Assembly (NCBI GenBank): GCA_017442535.1
Contig: JAFRZL010000005.1
Location: 1 to 39,137, forward strand
Length of the DNA stretch: 39,137 nucleotides
Reading direction: 5' to 3'
DNA from: Bacillota bacterium
GTDB taxonomy: Bacteria > Bacillota > Clostridia > Lachnospirales > Bianqueaceae
Part shown: positions 32,218-39,137 of the stretch, in pieces
Layout of the letters: every line of letters begins with the position of its first letter
How positions within the stretch are numbered: the stretch's first letter is position 1
Position numbers and translations under genes: made by a program
Notes under the pieces: generated by a model
Database searches by the model: none
The model's input: the letters and a program-made list of their open reading frames with translations, nothing else
Told to the model about the DNA's origin: nothing

Positions 32218-34432
32218 TCTTTCGTTTAACCGTCAGCCAGATCCCGACCGCAATGCCTGCTGCCGCCAGGGCAGCCAGCAGGAACCAGAGGCCGCGGAAA
32301 AGCATCTGATCCGTATGGTCCGCGGATTCTTCCTCGCTTGAGGCTGCAATACTTGTCTCGCGGAGGGAGCTTTCCCTGATGCTGCTTTCCGCGGACGAAT
32401 CCCCGGGTTCTGCAGAGGAAGAATCCGATGCGTAAGACTCCCCGACGGACGATACTTCCTCCGATGATTCCTCATCCGGATGCGATTCCTCCTCCGGAGT
32501 CTGATCAAGTGTGCAGCAGAATTCATAGCCGTAAACGGCTTCGTAGAGCGTGATATCCGTCTGGGCGGAGGTATATGCGGTAAAGCGTGGCGAGTGGCTG
32601 TTAAATTGCAGCATCCCGACGCCTTCTCGGCACGAACGGATCCGGACAGGACCTCCTTTCTGCCATTCAATGTCCCAGAGATACTCCGGATCGTCCTGCG
32701 TGATCACCTTTACATCGTCCGCGAATTCCAGTTTTTTGGTAGCGTTAGCCCGAAGGACGCGGCCGAGGCTGTCCCGGATGATGTACTGATCGCCCAGCAT
32801 GGACAAATAGAAGACATTTTCTTCGGCGGCATTGATCACGCTGCCGCCGCGGAAAAGCGCCTGGTCGGGTTCAAAGGCACCGTTGGTGTTGTCGCTCCCC
32901 ATCATGGAGCCGAATTCTTCGACGCCGATGACATAGGGACCTTCCCTAAGTTCCTCCGCAGGCCGGCAGAGTATCAGTGCGCCGTCCGGATCCTCCACCA
33001 CATAGGCATAGAGGGCGTAGAGAGCGGTCTGGCGGTTGGCCGGAAGGTAGGCGTGTCCCGCGGGATAGAGAGCAGGCCATTCACCCGAATCCGCGACCGG
33101 CTGCGTCACCCAGCCGACAAACCGGTACTCGCGGTCATCTCCGGCTTCGTCAGGACGGATCAGATCCGGCCGGGAAGGCAGGATGACGGTTTCTCCGGTC
33201 ATGCAGGGCAACTCTTCATTTTCCGGACCCAGCAGCCGCAGCACGGCATTTTCCTTTGGAGCGAACTCGAACGTCAGCGTACAATCCGCACGTAGATCGG
33301 TTAGGGCAAATTCTCCGTTCCTCTCCAGGACCGTAGCTGCTCCGGACGGTTCCAGCCGGTAGCCGCGCAAATAATATCCGTTTGCGGGAATGGCTGTCCA
33401 TCTGCCTCCGTCCCCCATCACGATCCCTGCTTCCTGATCGTTTACTTGCCCCAGCACCTGAAAGCTTGATTCGTTCCGCAGCGCATACCCCGACGGGGTC
33501 AGCATCGCCGGGATCTCGCGGTTAAAGAGCATCCAGGCGAACTCCGGATAATCGATAAAGACATTGCGGTTCCCCTGAATCACTTCGCAGGCATCATTGC
33601 GGCTCATTTCCCAGGTATCCACCGGATCCATGGCGCACCATTCCAGAAGTGTATCCAGGCTCTCGATCACTTTTTCACCATCGTTGAAAGCATCGCCCGC
33701 TCCGAACGGATTCATCCTGGTAAAAAGGTTGAGGTTTTCACCGGATAATTCTCCGTAAGTTACGTAAACGTAGAGTAAAATCCTGGCCACATCGCCCTTT
33801 ACGTCGTCGGCAACCTCCACCAGTCCGTAATTGTCATCTCCGCGCCAGTCGGCGTTCAGCCACAGGATCGTCTCGCCATTATACTCAAATGTCTCGTAAG
33901 TATCCAGTACACCCGCCACATTGCCAAAAGTATAATTGTTGCGCGCGGAATTCTCGCCTGCGTTGGTGGGGCGCAGATGGTGCAGATCCGACCCGGCCCC
34001 GGATTCATGGAAATTGCCGTGGCTCTTGGGCCACACATGTTCGCGGCTGTAATCGCCTCCGAACGTGTCCGCGTAGAAGAACACCGCACCCGCCGATCCC
34101 GCGCTTGCGTCCGTATACGGCCAATATGACGTAAGCGATTTGTAAGAAACCGGATGTGTCAGCGGATCCCGCATCATAGCGTGAAGCGCCGCAAAAAGAT
34201 CGCTTGCCGCCGCCATAACGGAATCCTCCGCATCGCTCCCGGACAGGCTCACCATTTCTTCCGGCAGCTCCGTTCTCCCATAATAGATCTGCGCCTGCTC
34301 GCTTAAGCTAAGCGCCACCTCATGCCTCGTTCCGGTATTGGTATACTCTTCAGGAACGGCGGCCGACACACGCAGGCCGACCGTGCTCCAGATCATAACT
34401 GCCGCAAGCAGTGCGGCAAACCATCTTTTCAT
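32213..34432 (-). CDS. Surface-tethered endonuclease I family nuclease
   Basis: 739 aa. The signal peptide MKRWFAALLAAVMIWSTVGLRVSAA ends with an Ala-x-Ala-like site. The nuclease domain (about 60-300) is endonuclease I/NucM (His-Me finger): SREHVWPKSHGNF with catalytic H132, SDLHHLRPTNAGENSARNNYTFGN with metal-binding N161/N166 region. Then come a long strand-rich region of unknown type (about 310-640) with an InlB/repeat-like VTQPVADSGEWPALYPAGHAYLPANRQTALYALYAYV, a Ser/Glu stalk and a C-terminal membrane anchor (LWFLLAALAAAGIAVGIWL) before KRKK. It should degrade DNA or RNA outside, attached to the membrane. The ATG overlaps the VanZ-like stop (ATGA). Confidence 0.9.
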   Translation of the reverse strand: MKRWFAALLAAVMIWSTVGLRVSAAVPEEYTNTGTRHEVALSLSEQAQIYYGRTELPEEMVSLSGSDAEDSVMAAASDLFAALHAMMRDPLTHPVSYKSLTSYWPYTDASAGSAGAVFFYADTFGGDYSREHVWPKSHGNFHESGAGSDLHHLRPTNAGENSARNNYTFGNVAGVLDTYETFEYNGETILWLNADWRGDDNYGLVEVADDVKGDVARILLYVYVTYGELSGENLNLFTRMNPFGAGDAFNDGEKVIESLDTLLEWCAMDPVDTWEMSRNDACEVIQGNRNVFIDYPEFAWMLFNREIPAMLTPSGYALRNESSFQVLGQVNDQEAGIVMGDGGRWTAIPANGYYLRGYRLEPSGAATVLERNGEFALTDLRADCTLTFEFAPKENAVLRLLGPENEELPCMTGETVILPSRPDLIRPDEAGDDREYRFVGWVTQPVADSGEWPALYPAGHAYLPANRQTALYALYAYVVEDPDGALILCRPAEELREGPYVIGVEEFGSMMGSDNTNGAFEPDQALFRGGSVINAAEENVFYLSMLGDQYIIRDSLGRVLRANATKKLEFADDVKVITQDDPEYLWDIEWQKGGPVRIRSCREGVGMLQFNSHSPRFTAYTSAQTDITLYEAVYGYEFCCTLDQTPEEESHPDEESSEEVSSVGESYASDSSSAEPGDSSAESSIRESSLRETSIAASSEEESADHTDQMLFRGLWFLLAALAAAGIAVGIWLTVKRKK

Positions 34433-34908
34433 ACTACTTCCTCTTTCGTTTTACGCTTCCTACTCATCAGCAGGAGTGTCAGCCCACCCCCGGCAAGGAG
34501 CCCCGCTGTATCCAGGATCACATCTTTTGCCTGTCCGCTTCGTTCCGGCACAAAGAGCTGGTGCACTTCATCCCCGATGGCATATACGACGCCGATCAGC
34601 ATGGCCCAGAGGAAGGCTTTGCGAGGCTCGATCCCCCAGGCAGTCAGGGCCAGCATCAGCAAGACGCAAAGCCCCGCAAACTCCACAAAATGCGCGACTT
34701 TGCGCAGCGGCGCCTCGACCTCGAAAACCGTATCCCCCTGCTCTTCCTCGCTCATCTCTTCAAATTCGCCATGTGTCCAATTGGCCAGAATCTCCGCTAT
34801 TCCTCCGCTAAGCCGCCCTGAAATGGCGCCCGGTGCGGCGGACATCATAAAAATCATCACCATCCAAAGGACCGTTAAGCCCGTCCACAGCCATCTCTTC
34901 CATTTCAA
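34429..34908 (-). CDS. VanZ-like family membrane protein
   Basis: 159 aa with four membrane segments. The family pattern is present: RKVAHFVEFAGLCVLLMLAL, VYAIGDEVHQLFVPERSGQAKDVILDTAGLLAGGG. The start is TTG 34908, chosen because GAGGTG lies 8 bases upstream and no in-frame ATG fits. VanZ relatives affect glycopeptide sensitivity in one case, but most are of unknown envelope-related function. It is coupled to the surface nuclease gene by ATGA. Confidence 0.88.
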   Translation of the reverse strand: MKWKRWLWTGLTVLWMVMIFMMSAAPGAISGRLSGGIAEILANWTHGEFEEMSEEEQGDTVFEVEAPLRKVAHFVEFAGLCVLLMLALTAWGIEPRKAFLWAMLIGVVYAIGDEVHQLFVPERSGQAKDVILDTAGLLAGGGLTLLLMSRKRKTKEEVV

Positions 34909-34971
34909 GCGCCATCACCTCTTCTATCGCAGCCGCCGCAACCGGCGGGTCATGATCGGAATTACAGAGTG

Positions 34972-35000
34972 ATTGTAGCATATATTCGGGGATAATTCAA
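34972..35000 (-). promoter_or_regulatory. Promoter of the VanZ-nuclease operon
   Basis: On the minus strand TTGAAT (35000-34995), a 17-bp spacer and TACAAT (34977-34972), with a leader of about 55 nt. Confidence 0.75.
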
Positions 35001-35030
35001 GGAGGAGAAGCGCTGCCGGGGATTCCAAAA

Positions 35031-35067
35031 GTCCCCGGCCTCTACTTCCCGGCCGGGGACTTTTTTT
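35031..35067. terminator. Terminator after the desulfoferrodoxin gene
   Basis: A perfect 10-bp stem GTCCCCGGCC/GGCCGGGGAC with a 10-nt loop. On the minus strand it is followed by TTTTGG; on the plus strand by seven T, so it can also stop readthrough from the other side. Confidence 0.8.
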
Positions 35068-35091
35068 CGGCAGAGAAAGACATCTGCCTGC

Positions 35092-35463
35092 TTACGCAGA
35101 TTTCCACAACCCGTGAAGGTTGCAGTATTCATACGCGGCGACGACCGTGTCTCCCTCGGTGAGGGCAAAGACCGCGACGGGCTTGTCGCCGGGCTTCAGG
35201 GCCTTGCGCTGGCGTCCCTGTGCCGTCTCCAGCAGGATCCACTGGATATAATGCGCCTCCAGCATGGGATGCTCCACGGAACCGACAGTGACGGTAACCG
35301 TCCGACCGTTTACCTCGATCACGGGAACATGCTTCTCCCCCGCGCCGTCGGAAGTGTTGGGCGTAAGGGGCTTCATTTCTTCGCCGCAGCAGTGGCAGCG
35401 GACGCCGGAATCATTGATGTGCGCGATGATATTGCCGCAATGTTCACATCTGTAAAATGTCAT
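35092..35463 (-). CDS. dfx: Desulfoferrodoxin (superoxide reductase)
   Basis: 123 aa, the usual size of two-domain desulfoferrodoxin. It reduces superoxide to hydrogen peroxide in the cytoplasm without making oxygen. The N-terminal desulforedoxin-type iron site is YRCEHCGNI...VRCHCCG (four cysteines, residues about 6-27). The catalytic SOR domain shows EKHVPVIE, VEHPMLEAHYIQWI and the C-terminal CNLHGLW ligands (Cys and His). A canonical Glu before the HVPVI histidine is present (GEKHVP). Start ATG 35463 follows AGGAGG. It ends the operon with the rubrerythrin fusion and double rubredoxin, which can supply electrons and remove the peroxide. Confidence 0.95.
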   Translation of the reverse strand: MTFYRCEHCGNIIAHINDSGVRCHCCGEEMKPLTPNTSDGAGEKHVPVIEVNGRTVTVTVGSVEHPMLEAHYIQWILLETAQGRQRKALKPGDKPVAVFALTEGDTVVAAYEYCNLHGLWKSA

Positions 35464-35489
35464 GATGAATACCTCCTGTATTTGATTAA

Positions 35490-36656
35490 TTAATAATTCT
35501 CCGCATTCACTTCAAAATAGCTCCGGGGGTGGGCACAGACCGGGCAGACTTCCGGTGCCTGGGTACCTACCACGATATGTCCGCAGTTGCGGCATTCCCA
35601 GACCTTGACCTCGCTCTTCTTAAAGACCTCCTGCATCTCCACGTTCTTTAGGAGAGCGCGATAGCGTTCCTCGTGGTGCTTCTCGATCGCGGCAACCATG
35701 CGGAATTTCGCGGCAAGCACAGGGAAGCCCTCTTCCTCTGCGGTTTTGGCGAAGCCCTCATACATATCCGTCCATTCATGATTCTCGCCGTCTGCAGCGG
35801 CCGCCAGATTCTCGGCCGTCGTCCCGATACCGTTCAACTCCCTGAACCAGATCTTGGCATGCTCCTTCTCGTTGTCCGCGGTCTTGAGGAACAGGGCTGC
35901 GATCTGCTCATAACCTTCCTTTTTGGCCTGCGAGGCGAAATACGTGTACTTATTGCGCGCCTGGGACTCTCCGGCAAAAGCAGCTTCGAGATTCTTCTCC
36001 GTCTGTGTTCCCTCGTACGGATTCTTTTTGGTTACTTCGGGCTCCACCTTCACAAATTTCGAAGCCGGCTGCTTGCAGCGGGGGCAAGTGAAGTCTGGGG
36101 TCATCGGACCTTCATGAATATATCCGCACACTGTGCATTTCCAGATTTCCATCGTTTTATCCTCCTTCTTTTCGTAGGGTTCGTTAAAATGAATCGTATC
36201 AAGCAGGAACCGGACATCCTCCGCGGGAAAATCGGGCGTCTCTCCGTACTGCTCCAGGAGACCCGAAAGCAGTTCCCGGGCATTGCCGCTCTGAGGCAGC
36301 ATATAGCCTGCCTCCCTCAGCAGATCTTCCGCCATGATCCGGTTGGATTTCTCCACCGCACGCGCCAGTGTCCCGGAAAGATCGGCGGCAAGCTGTTCCT
36401 GCTCCAGTTTGGATGAGACGAGCTGCCGTTGTGCAGCAATGACAGTATCTGTCTTCTCCTGCTGCGGCGGATATTCCTTAGGCACCATACTGATGGCTTT
36501 CGCGGGGCATGCCTCCGCACATGCGCCGCAGCCGATGCATTTTTCCACATCGATTATACTGTTTTCGGTATCGGATGCGCCGGTCGGGCAAACATACAGG
36601 CATAGGCAGTCCTTCTCACAGAAGCGGATGTTTCGAACAGCATATTTGTCACCCAT
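35490..36656 (-). CDS. Ferredoxin-rubredoxin-rubrerythrin fusion protein
   Basis: 388 aa from ATG 36656 (a GTG at 36659 is the alternative). Domains in order: a 4Fe-4S ferredoxin pair ([24 protein letters not shown], residues about 13-55), a helical linker (about 60-155), a rubredoxin-type site ([12 protein letters not shown]...CPRCK, about 172-200), a rubrerythrin di-iron four-helix domain ([41 protein letters not shown] [11 protein letters not shown]) and a last rubredoxin site ([12 protein letters not shown]...CPVC). Rubrerythrins reduce peroxide with electrons from rubredoxin; here a ferredoxin module is added, so electrons could arrive from ferredoxin directly. Internal ATG at residue 168 would give the usual rubrerythrin alone. 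Ordinary rubrerythrin is about 190 aa. Confidence 0.9.
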   Translation of the reverse strand: MGDKYAVRNIRFCEKDCLCLYVCPTGASDTENSIIDVEKCIGCGACAEACPAKAISMVPKEYPPQQEKTDTVIAAQRQLVSSKLEQEQLAADLSGTLARAVEKSNRIMAEDLLREAGYMLPQSGNARELLSGLLEQYGETPDFPAEDVRFLLDTIHFNEPYEKKEDKTMEIWKCTVCGYIHEGPMTPDFTCPRCKQPASKFVKVEPEVTKKNPYEGTQTEKNLEAAFAGESQARNKYTYFASQAKKEGYEQIAALFLKTADNEKEHAKIWFRELNGIGTTAENLAAAADGENHEWTDMYEGFAKTAEEEGFPVLAAKFRMVAAIEKHHEERYRALLKNVEMQEVFKKSEVKVWECRNCGHIVVGTQAPEVCPVCAHPRSYFEVNAENY

Positions 36657-36660
36657 CACA

Positions 36661-37287
36661 TCACCCCCCTATTCTCTCGAACTTGCGGCCGGGCACCTTG
36701 CATACCGGACAAAGTTCCGGCGGAGCATCTCCGACAAAGACAAAGCCGCAGATCGTGCAAACATAGACGCCGGTATCGGCCAGCATGGCATCACCCTCAC
36801 GCTCATACCGAGTCAACAGCGAATTAAGTATACGCGTTACCTTCTCGCTCCAGACAAGGCTTCGAAGCGCTCCCCGGTCCTTAGCCTCTCCGGCAGTCTC
36901 TCCCGCAAGAGGATAGCCTTCCGACAGATCCCGGTTAATCTTCTCCAGAAGCAATTCAAAAGAGGACGTATCGGCCGATTCAGCCCGGCTTTTCAGCCAG
37001 TCTGCCAGCCTTGTAAAGGCGGCCGCCTGTTCCGTTTTGTACTGCTTCTCACAGCCTCTGGCCAGATTGGAGCAAACGGCACTCAGTTCGATAGCCGAAA
37101 GAGGCCGCAGATCCGCAGGCAGTTCTCTCTGCTGAGAGACAGGCCCGGTCCGCTGTACCGTTTCGGGATGAAAATCCGCCTTGGACGCACCACAGAGCGG
37201 ACATCTCCAGTCCTCCGCCAATGTCTCCCATGGCTGATTCTGCGCCTCGTCATAGACATAGCCGCAGATTGAACAAACATATTTCAT
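36661..37287 (-). CDS. Double rubredoxin with central helical domain
   Basis: 208 aa from ATG 37287 behind GGGAGG; the open frame extends upstream without a ribosome site. An N-terminal rubredoxin ([13 protein letters not shown]...[14 protein letters not shown], residues 1-40) and a C-terminal one ([22 protein letters not shown], about 175-205) flank about 130 residues of predicted helix ([39 protein letters not shown]), possibly a rubrerythrin-like bundle that has lost its iron ligands. It likely shuttles electrons to the fusion rubrerythrin and superoxide reductase encoded downstream; the genes are 1-4 bp apart. Confidence 0.85.
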   Translation of the reverse strand: MKYVCSICGYVYDEAQNQPWETLAEDWRCPLCGASKADFHPETVQRTGPVSQQRELPADLRPLSAIELSAVCSNLARGCEKQYKTEQAAAFTRLADWLKSRAESADTSSFELLLEKINRDLSEGYPLAGETAGEAKDRGALRSLVWSEKVTRILNSLLTRYEREGDAMLADTGVYVCTICGFVFVGDAPPELCPVCKVPGRKFERIGG

Positions 37288-37414
37288 TGCCACATTCCTC
37301 CCTTCGTTCATTCGGTTGATCCGAATCATCGGGCTGATCTGCGGGTTAATGACATTTTTCAATGCAGATTAAAAAGATCTCACTGACTATAACCACGCAG
37401 ATAATTCTGATTCT

Positions 37415-37444
37415 ATTATAAAGGAGGCGGGACAATTTTGTCAA
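37415..37444 (-). promoter_or_regulatory. Promoter of the oxygen-defence operon
   Basis: On the minus strand a perfect TTGACA (37444-37439), an 18-bp spacer and perfect TATAAT (37420-37415). An ATAAT...ATTAT inverted pair overlaps and follows the -10, somewhat like a PerR-type site but not a good match. The leader is about 120 nt. Confidence 0.82.
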
Positions 37445-37485
37445 GCATGTATCGGACATTCTTCCGATTCGCTTATCATATAAAC

Positions 37486-37529
37486 ATAAAAACTGGAGCC
37501 CGCATCCTCTTTGAGAATATACAGGCTCC
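37486..37529 (-). terminator. Terminator after the sigma/membrane regulator operon
   Basis: On the minus strand GGAGCC...GGCTCC arms with a 23-nt interior, followed by AGTTTTTATG. About 37 bp after the last stop codon. The large loop makes it a moderate call. Confidence 0.55.
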
Positions 37530-37565
37530 TATCCGGAAATCCGTTTCTTGGGAAATGGATCGCTC

Positions 37566-38159
37566 TCACTCTCCACTCAGCACCAGCCGGTAATCGTCGA
37601 TTTTCGCGTGTGAATATCCCGTCATCGTCCGCTGCAGGGACTCCAGCAGCAGCTCCTCAGGAATCTGTTGATAATAGTTGCGGAGCGTATCCGTCACCGT
37701 CACGGTCATGGATAGCCGGCCGCCCGCCTGGTGCCCGGCGACAGAATCATTAATGGTATCCGTCCCGTGGTCATTAAGCTTCACGCTAAACAGACGCACA
37801 TCGTCTCCAATGCCGTTTTTCTGCATCCACTCTGAGAAAATCACCTGCGGACTCGCAGGCAGGAAAACTGTTTCCTGCTGCAAGGCATTGCCTTCGACAT
37901 AATGAATCACGACATCCAACTGTTCCAACTCCGTGGCCTCTGTACTATCTTCTGCCCCGGATGGCACCGAAGGATTCGGCACACCGCCATTCCGGCTGAT
38001 TCCAAAAAACACCAATACCAGGACTGCCGCTGCCGAAGCCAGACCGCCGATCCAGCCCCATTTCGGCTTTATTCTCTTCTTGTCTGGCGCATTCAATTCC
38101 GGGACAAACTTCTCGTCCGTATGGCCGATCTCTTCCATCAACACTTCTTTGTTCGTCAT
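37566..38159 (-). CDS. Single-TM membrane protein, putative anti-sigma factor
   Basis: 197 aa from ATG 38159 with AGGAGGG upstream; the open frame continues upstream over the sigma gene and is a shadow there. A 34-residue cytoplasmic part (MTNKEVLMEEIGHTDEKFVPELNAPDKKR), a membrane segment at about 36-54 (GWIGGLASAAAVLVLVFFGI) and an outside domain of about 130 residues with strands LDVVIHYVEGN and RLSMTVTVTD. Placement right after an ECF sigma gene with ATGA overlap is the standard anti-sigma arrangement. The cytoplasmic part is shorter than a zinc-binding ZAS domain and lacks its His/Cys motif, so it would bind the sigma factor differently. Confidence 0.78.
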   Translation of the reverse strand: MTNKEVLMEEIGHTDEKFVPELNAPDKKRIKPKWGWIGGLASAAAVLVLVFFGISRNGGVPNPSVPSGAEDSTEATELEQLDVVIHYVEGNALQQETVFLPASPQVIFSEWMQKNGIGDDVRLFSVKLNDHGTDTINDSVAGHQAGGRLSMTVTVTDTLRNYYQQIPEELLLESLQRTMTGYSHAKIDDYRLVLSGE

Positions 38160-38704
38160 AAGAATCCCTCCTGTCTGAGTAATGCCGCGAGCTGCTGCCT
38201 TGCCCTCGAAAGCTGCATCTTGACCGCGCTTTCGGACATTTTTTCCTGCCTGGCAATATCCGCCACCGGCATCACATACCAATATCTGAGCTGAAAGAGA
38301 CGTCGGCTGCGCTCCGGCAACTGCTCCAGGAAGGCATTCAGCACTTCTCGCAGCGCCAGCCGGTCCTCGATGGGATGTTCCTCCCCGATGCACTCGCCTA
38401 GCTCGTCCAGGCAAAGCGCCGTTTCGCCCTGCCCCTGGCGCTTGCTATGCCCTCTGCGATAGCAGTCCAACGCGAGATGGCGGGTGATCGTACCTAGAAA
38501 AGCCACGAGACGCCGCGGACGTTCAGGCGGAATCGCATTCCAGGCACGGAGCCAGGTATCGTTCAGACATTCCTCCACATCTTCGGACCGGCCAAGGATC
38601 CGGTAAGCGATCGACCGCAGAAGAGGCTCATAGCTTGCACGGCACTCTCGGATCGCCTCTTCATCGCGCTTCCAGAACAGTTCTACAATTCCTGCGTCAT
38701 CCAT
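38156..38704 (-). CDS. ECF-family RNA polymerase sigma factor
   Basis: 182 aa from ATG 38704, 8 bases after AAGGAGG; the longer open frame upstream has no ribosome site. Region 2 is YEPLLRSIAYRILGRSEDVEECLNDTWLRAWNAIPP with FLGTITRHLALDCYRR (about 25-90), region 4 LPERSRRLFQLRYWYVMPVADIARQEKMSESAVKMQLSRARQQL (about 125-175). It should direct RNA polymerase to a small regulon in response to an envelope signal relayed by the downstream membrane protein. No sigma-A promoter is evident just upstream; the palindromic 32-bp repeat array begins 99 bp before the start codon. Confidence 0.92.
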   Translation of the reverse strand: MDDAGIVELFWKRDEEAIRECRASYEPLLRSIAYRILGRSEDVEECLNDTWLRAWNAIPPERPRRLVAFLGTITRHLALDCYRRGHSKRQGQGETALCLDELGECIGEEHPIEDRLALREVLNAFLEQLPERSRRLFQLRYWYVMPVADIARQEKMSESAVKMQLSRARQQLAALLRQEGFL

Positions 38705-38802
38705 ACCGGCACCTCCTTTCAAACTCCTTACATCTCTATTGACGAAATTTATGCTGCCCGCGTCACATGAGTCGACTATTTTTGGGGAGATCGGCCTGAT
38801 CG

Positions 38803-39137
38803 CTATGCGCGTGCATAGTCTTTCCCGCTGATTGCTATACACGTGCATAGTCTTTCCAACTGGTCCCTATGCACGTGCATAGGCTTTCCCACTGATCGCT
38901 ATGCACGTGCATAGTCTTTCCAACTGATCCCTATGCACGTGCATAGTCTTTCCCGCTGAACCCTATGCACGTGCATAGCCTTTCCCACCGATCCCTATGC
39001 ATGTGCATAGTCTTTCCCACTGATCCCTATGCACGTGCATAGTCTTTCCAACTGAACCCTATGCACGTGCATAGTCTTTCCAACTGATCCCTATGCACGT
39101 GCATAGTCTTTCCCGCTGAACCCTATGCACGTGCATA
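38803..39137. repeat. 32-bp tandem repeat array with a 16-bp palindrome in each unit
   Basis: Units start at 38803, 38835, 38867 and every 32 bp to 39123 (11 units, the last cut by the window edge). Each has the palindrome CTATGCACGTGCATAG and a 16-bp connector of the form TCTTTCC(C/A)(A/G)CTGATCC. Only a few bases vary: the two units nearest the sigma gene read GCGCGTGC and ACACGTGC, and the unit at 38995 has GCATGTGC, which breaks the palindrome centre. The period is not a multiple of three and no gene is seen in it. Array extends past the right edge. Confidence 0.95.

Noticed and set aside
37395..37425. PerR box at the oxygen-defence promoter
   Set aside because: An ATAAT...ATTAT pair exists, but the spacing does not fit the usual box, so it is mentioned only as a weak resemblance.
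37566..38414. 282-aa version of the putative anti-sigma factor
   Set aside because: The extra N-terminus overlaps the sigma gene in another frame, is Arg/Gly-rich, and lacks a ribosome site; ATG 38159 has AGGAGGG.
38803..39137. CRISPR array
   Set aside because: Spacing is regular, but the connectors between palindromes are nearly the same, only 16 bp, and no cas gene is near.

Overview
The window looks like chromosomal DNA of an anaerobic, moderately GC-rich member of the Bacillota (Clostridia, probably a gut or rumen type). The evidence is AGGAGG-type ribosome binding sites throughout, TTGACA/TATAAT promoters, YesM/YesN-type two-component regulation beside a CUT1 ABC importer, and a rubrerythrin/superoxide reductase oxygen-defence cluster. 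This is inferred from gene content; no rRNA or tRNA gene was seen.

Layout: (1) 1-3200, minus strand: a 41-aa ORF, a zinc-ribbon ECF sigma factor fused to a membrane anchor and outer domain, and a lipoprotein with 145-aa tandem repeats that runs off the left edge, all behind one strong promoter. (2) 3230-8340: a stand-alone GltD-like flavoprotein diverges from aconitase and NADP-isocitrate dehydrogenase genes, a module for making 2-oxoglutarate and glutamate. (3) 8370-9940: an AT-richer island with two IS3-type remnants around a lipoprotein gene and the stump of an interrupted gene. (4) 9970-22790, minus: a carbohydrate utilisation locus. In transcription order it holds two permeases, a binding lipoprotein, a YesN-like regulator, a Gfo/Idh/MocA dehydrogenase, a PL22-like lyase, a DapA-family aldolase, a concanavalin-like/beta-propeller protein, a small protein and a second Gfo/Idh/MocA dehydrogenase. 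(5) 23020-31190, minus: a cytoplasmic 5'-nucleotidase-like enzyme, a three-gene module around a membrane-anchored Hsp70-like ATPase, a MATE exporter and the YesM-like kinase, ending in an IS256 transposase remnant and a terminator. (6) 31220-32220, plus: an FRG-domain gene. (7) 32210-35000, minus: a VanZ-like protein and a surface-tethered endonuclease I. (8) 35030-37450, minus: an oxygen-defence operon of a double rubredoxin, a ferredoxin-rubrerythrin fusion and desulfoferrodoxin. (9) 37480-39137, minus: an ECF sigma/membrane regulator pair, preceded by at least 11 copies of a 32-bp repeat carrying a 16-bp palindrome.

The carbohydrate locus is the most coherent system. Imported oligosaccharides would meet only cytoplasmic enzymes: none of the catalytic proteins has a signal peptide. 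Two dehydrogenases together with a PL22-like lyase and a concanavalin-like domain suggest cleavage by oxidation and elimination rather than ordinary hydrolysis; no glycoside hydrolase is recognisable here. The three most unusual items are this pathway, the anchored Hsp70-like module and the palindromic 32-bp array.
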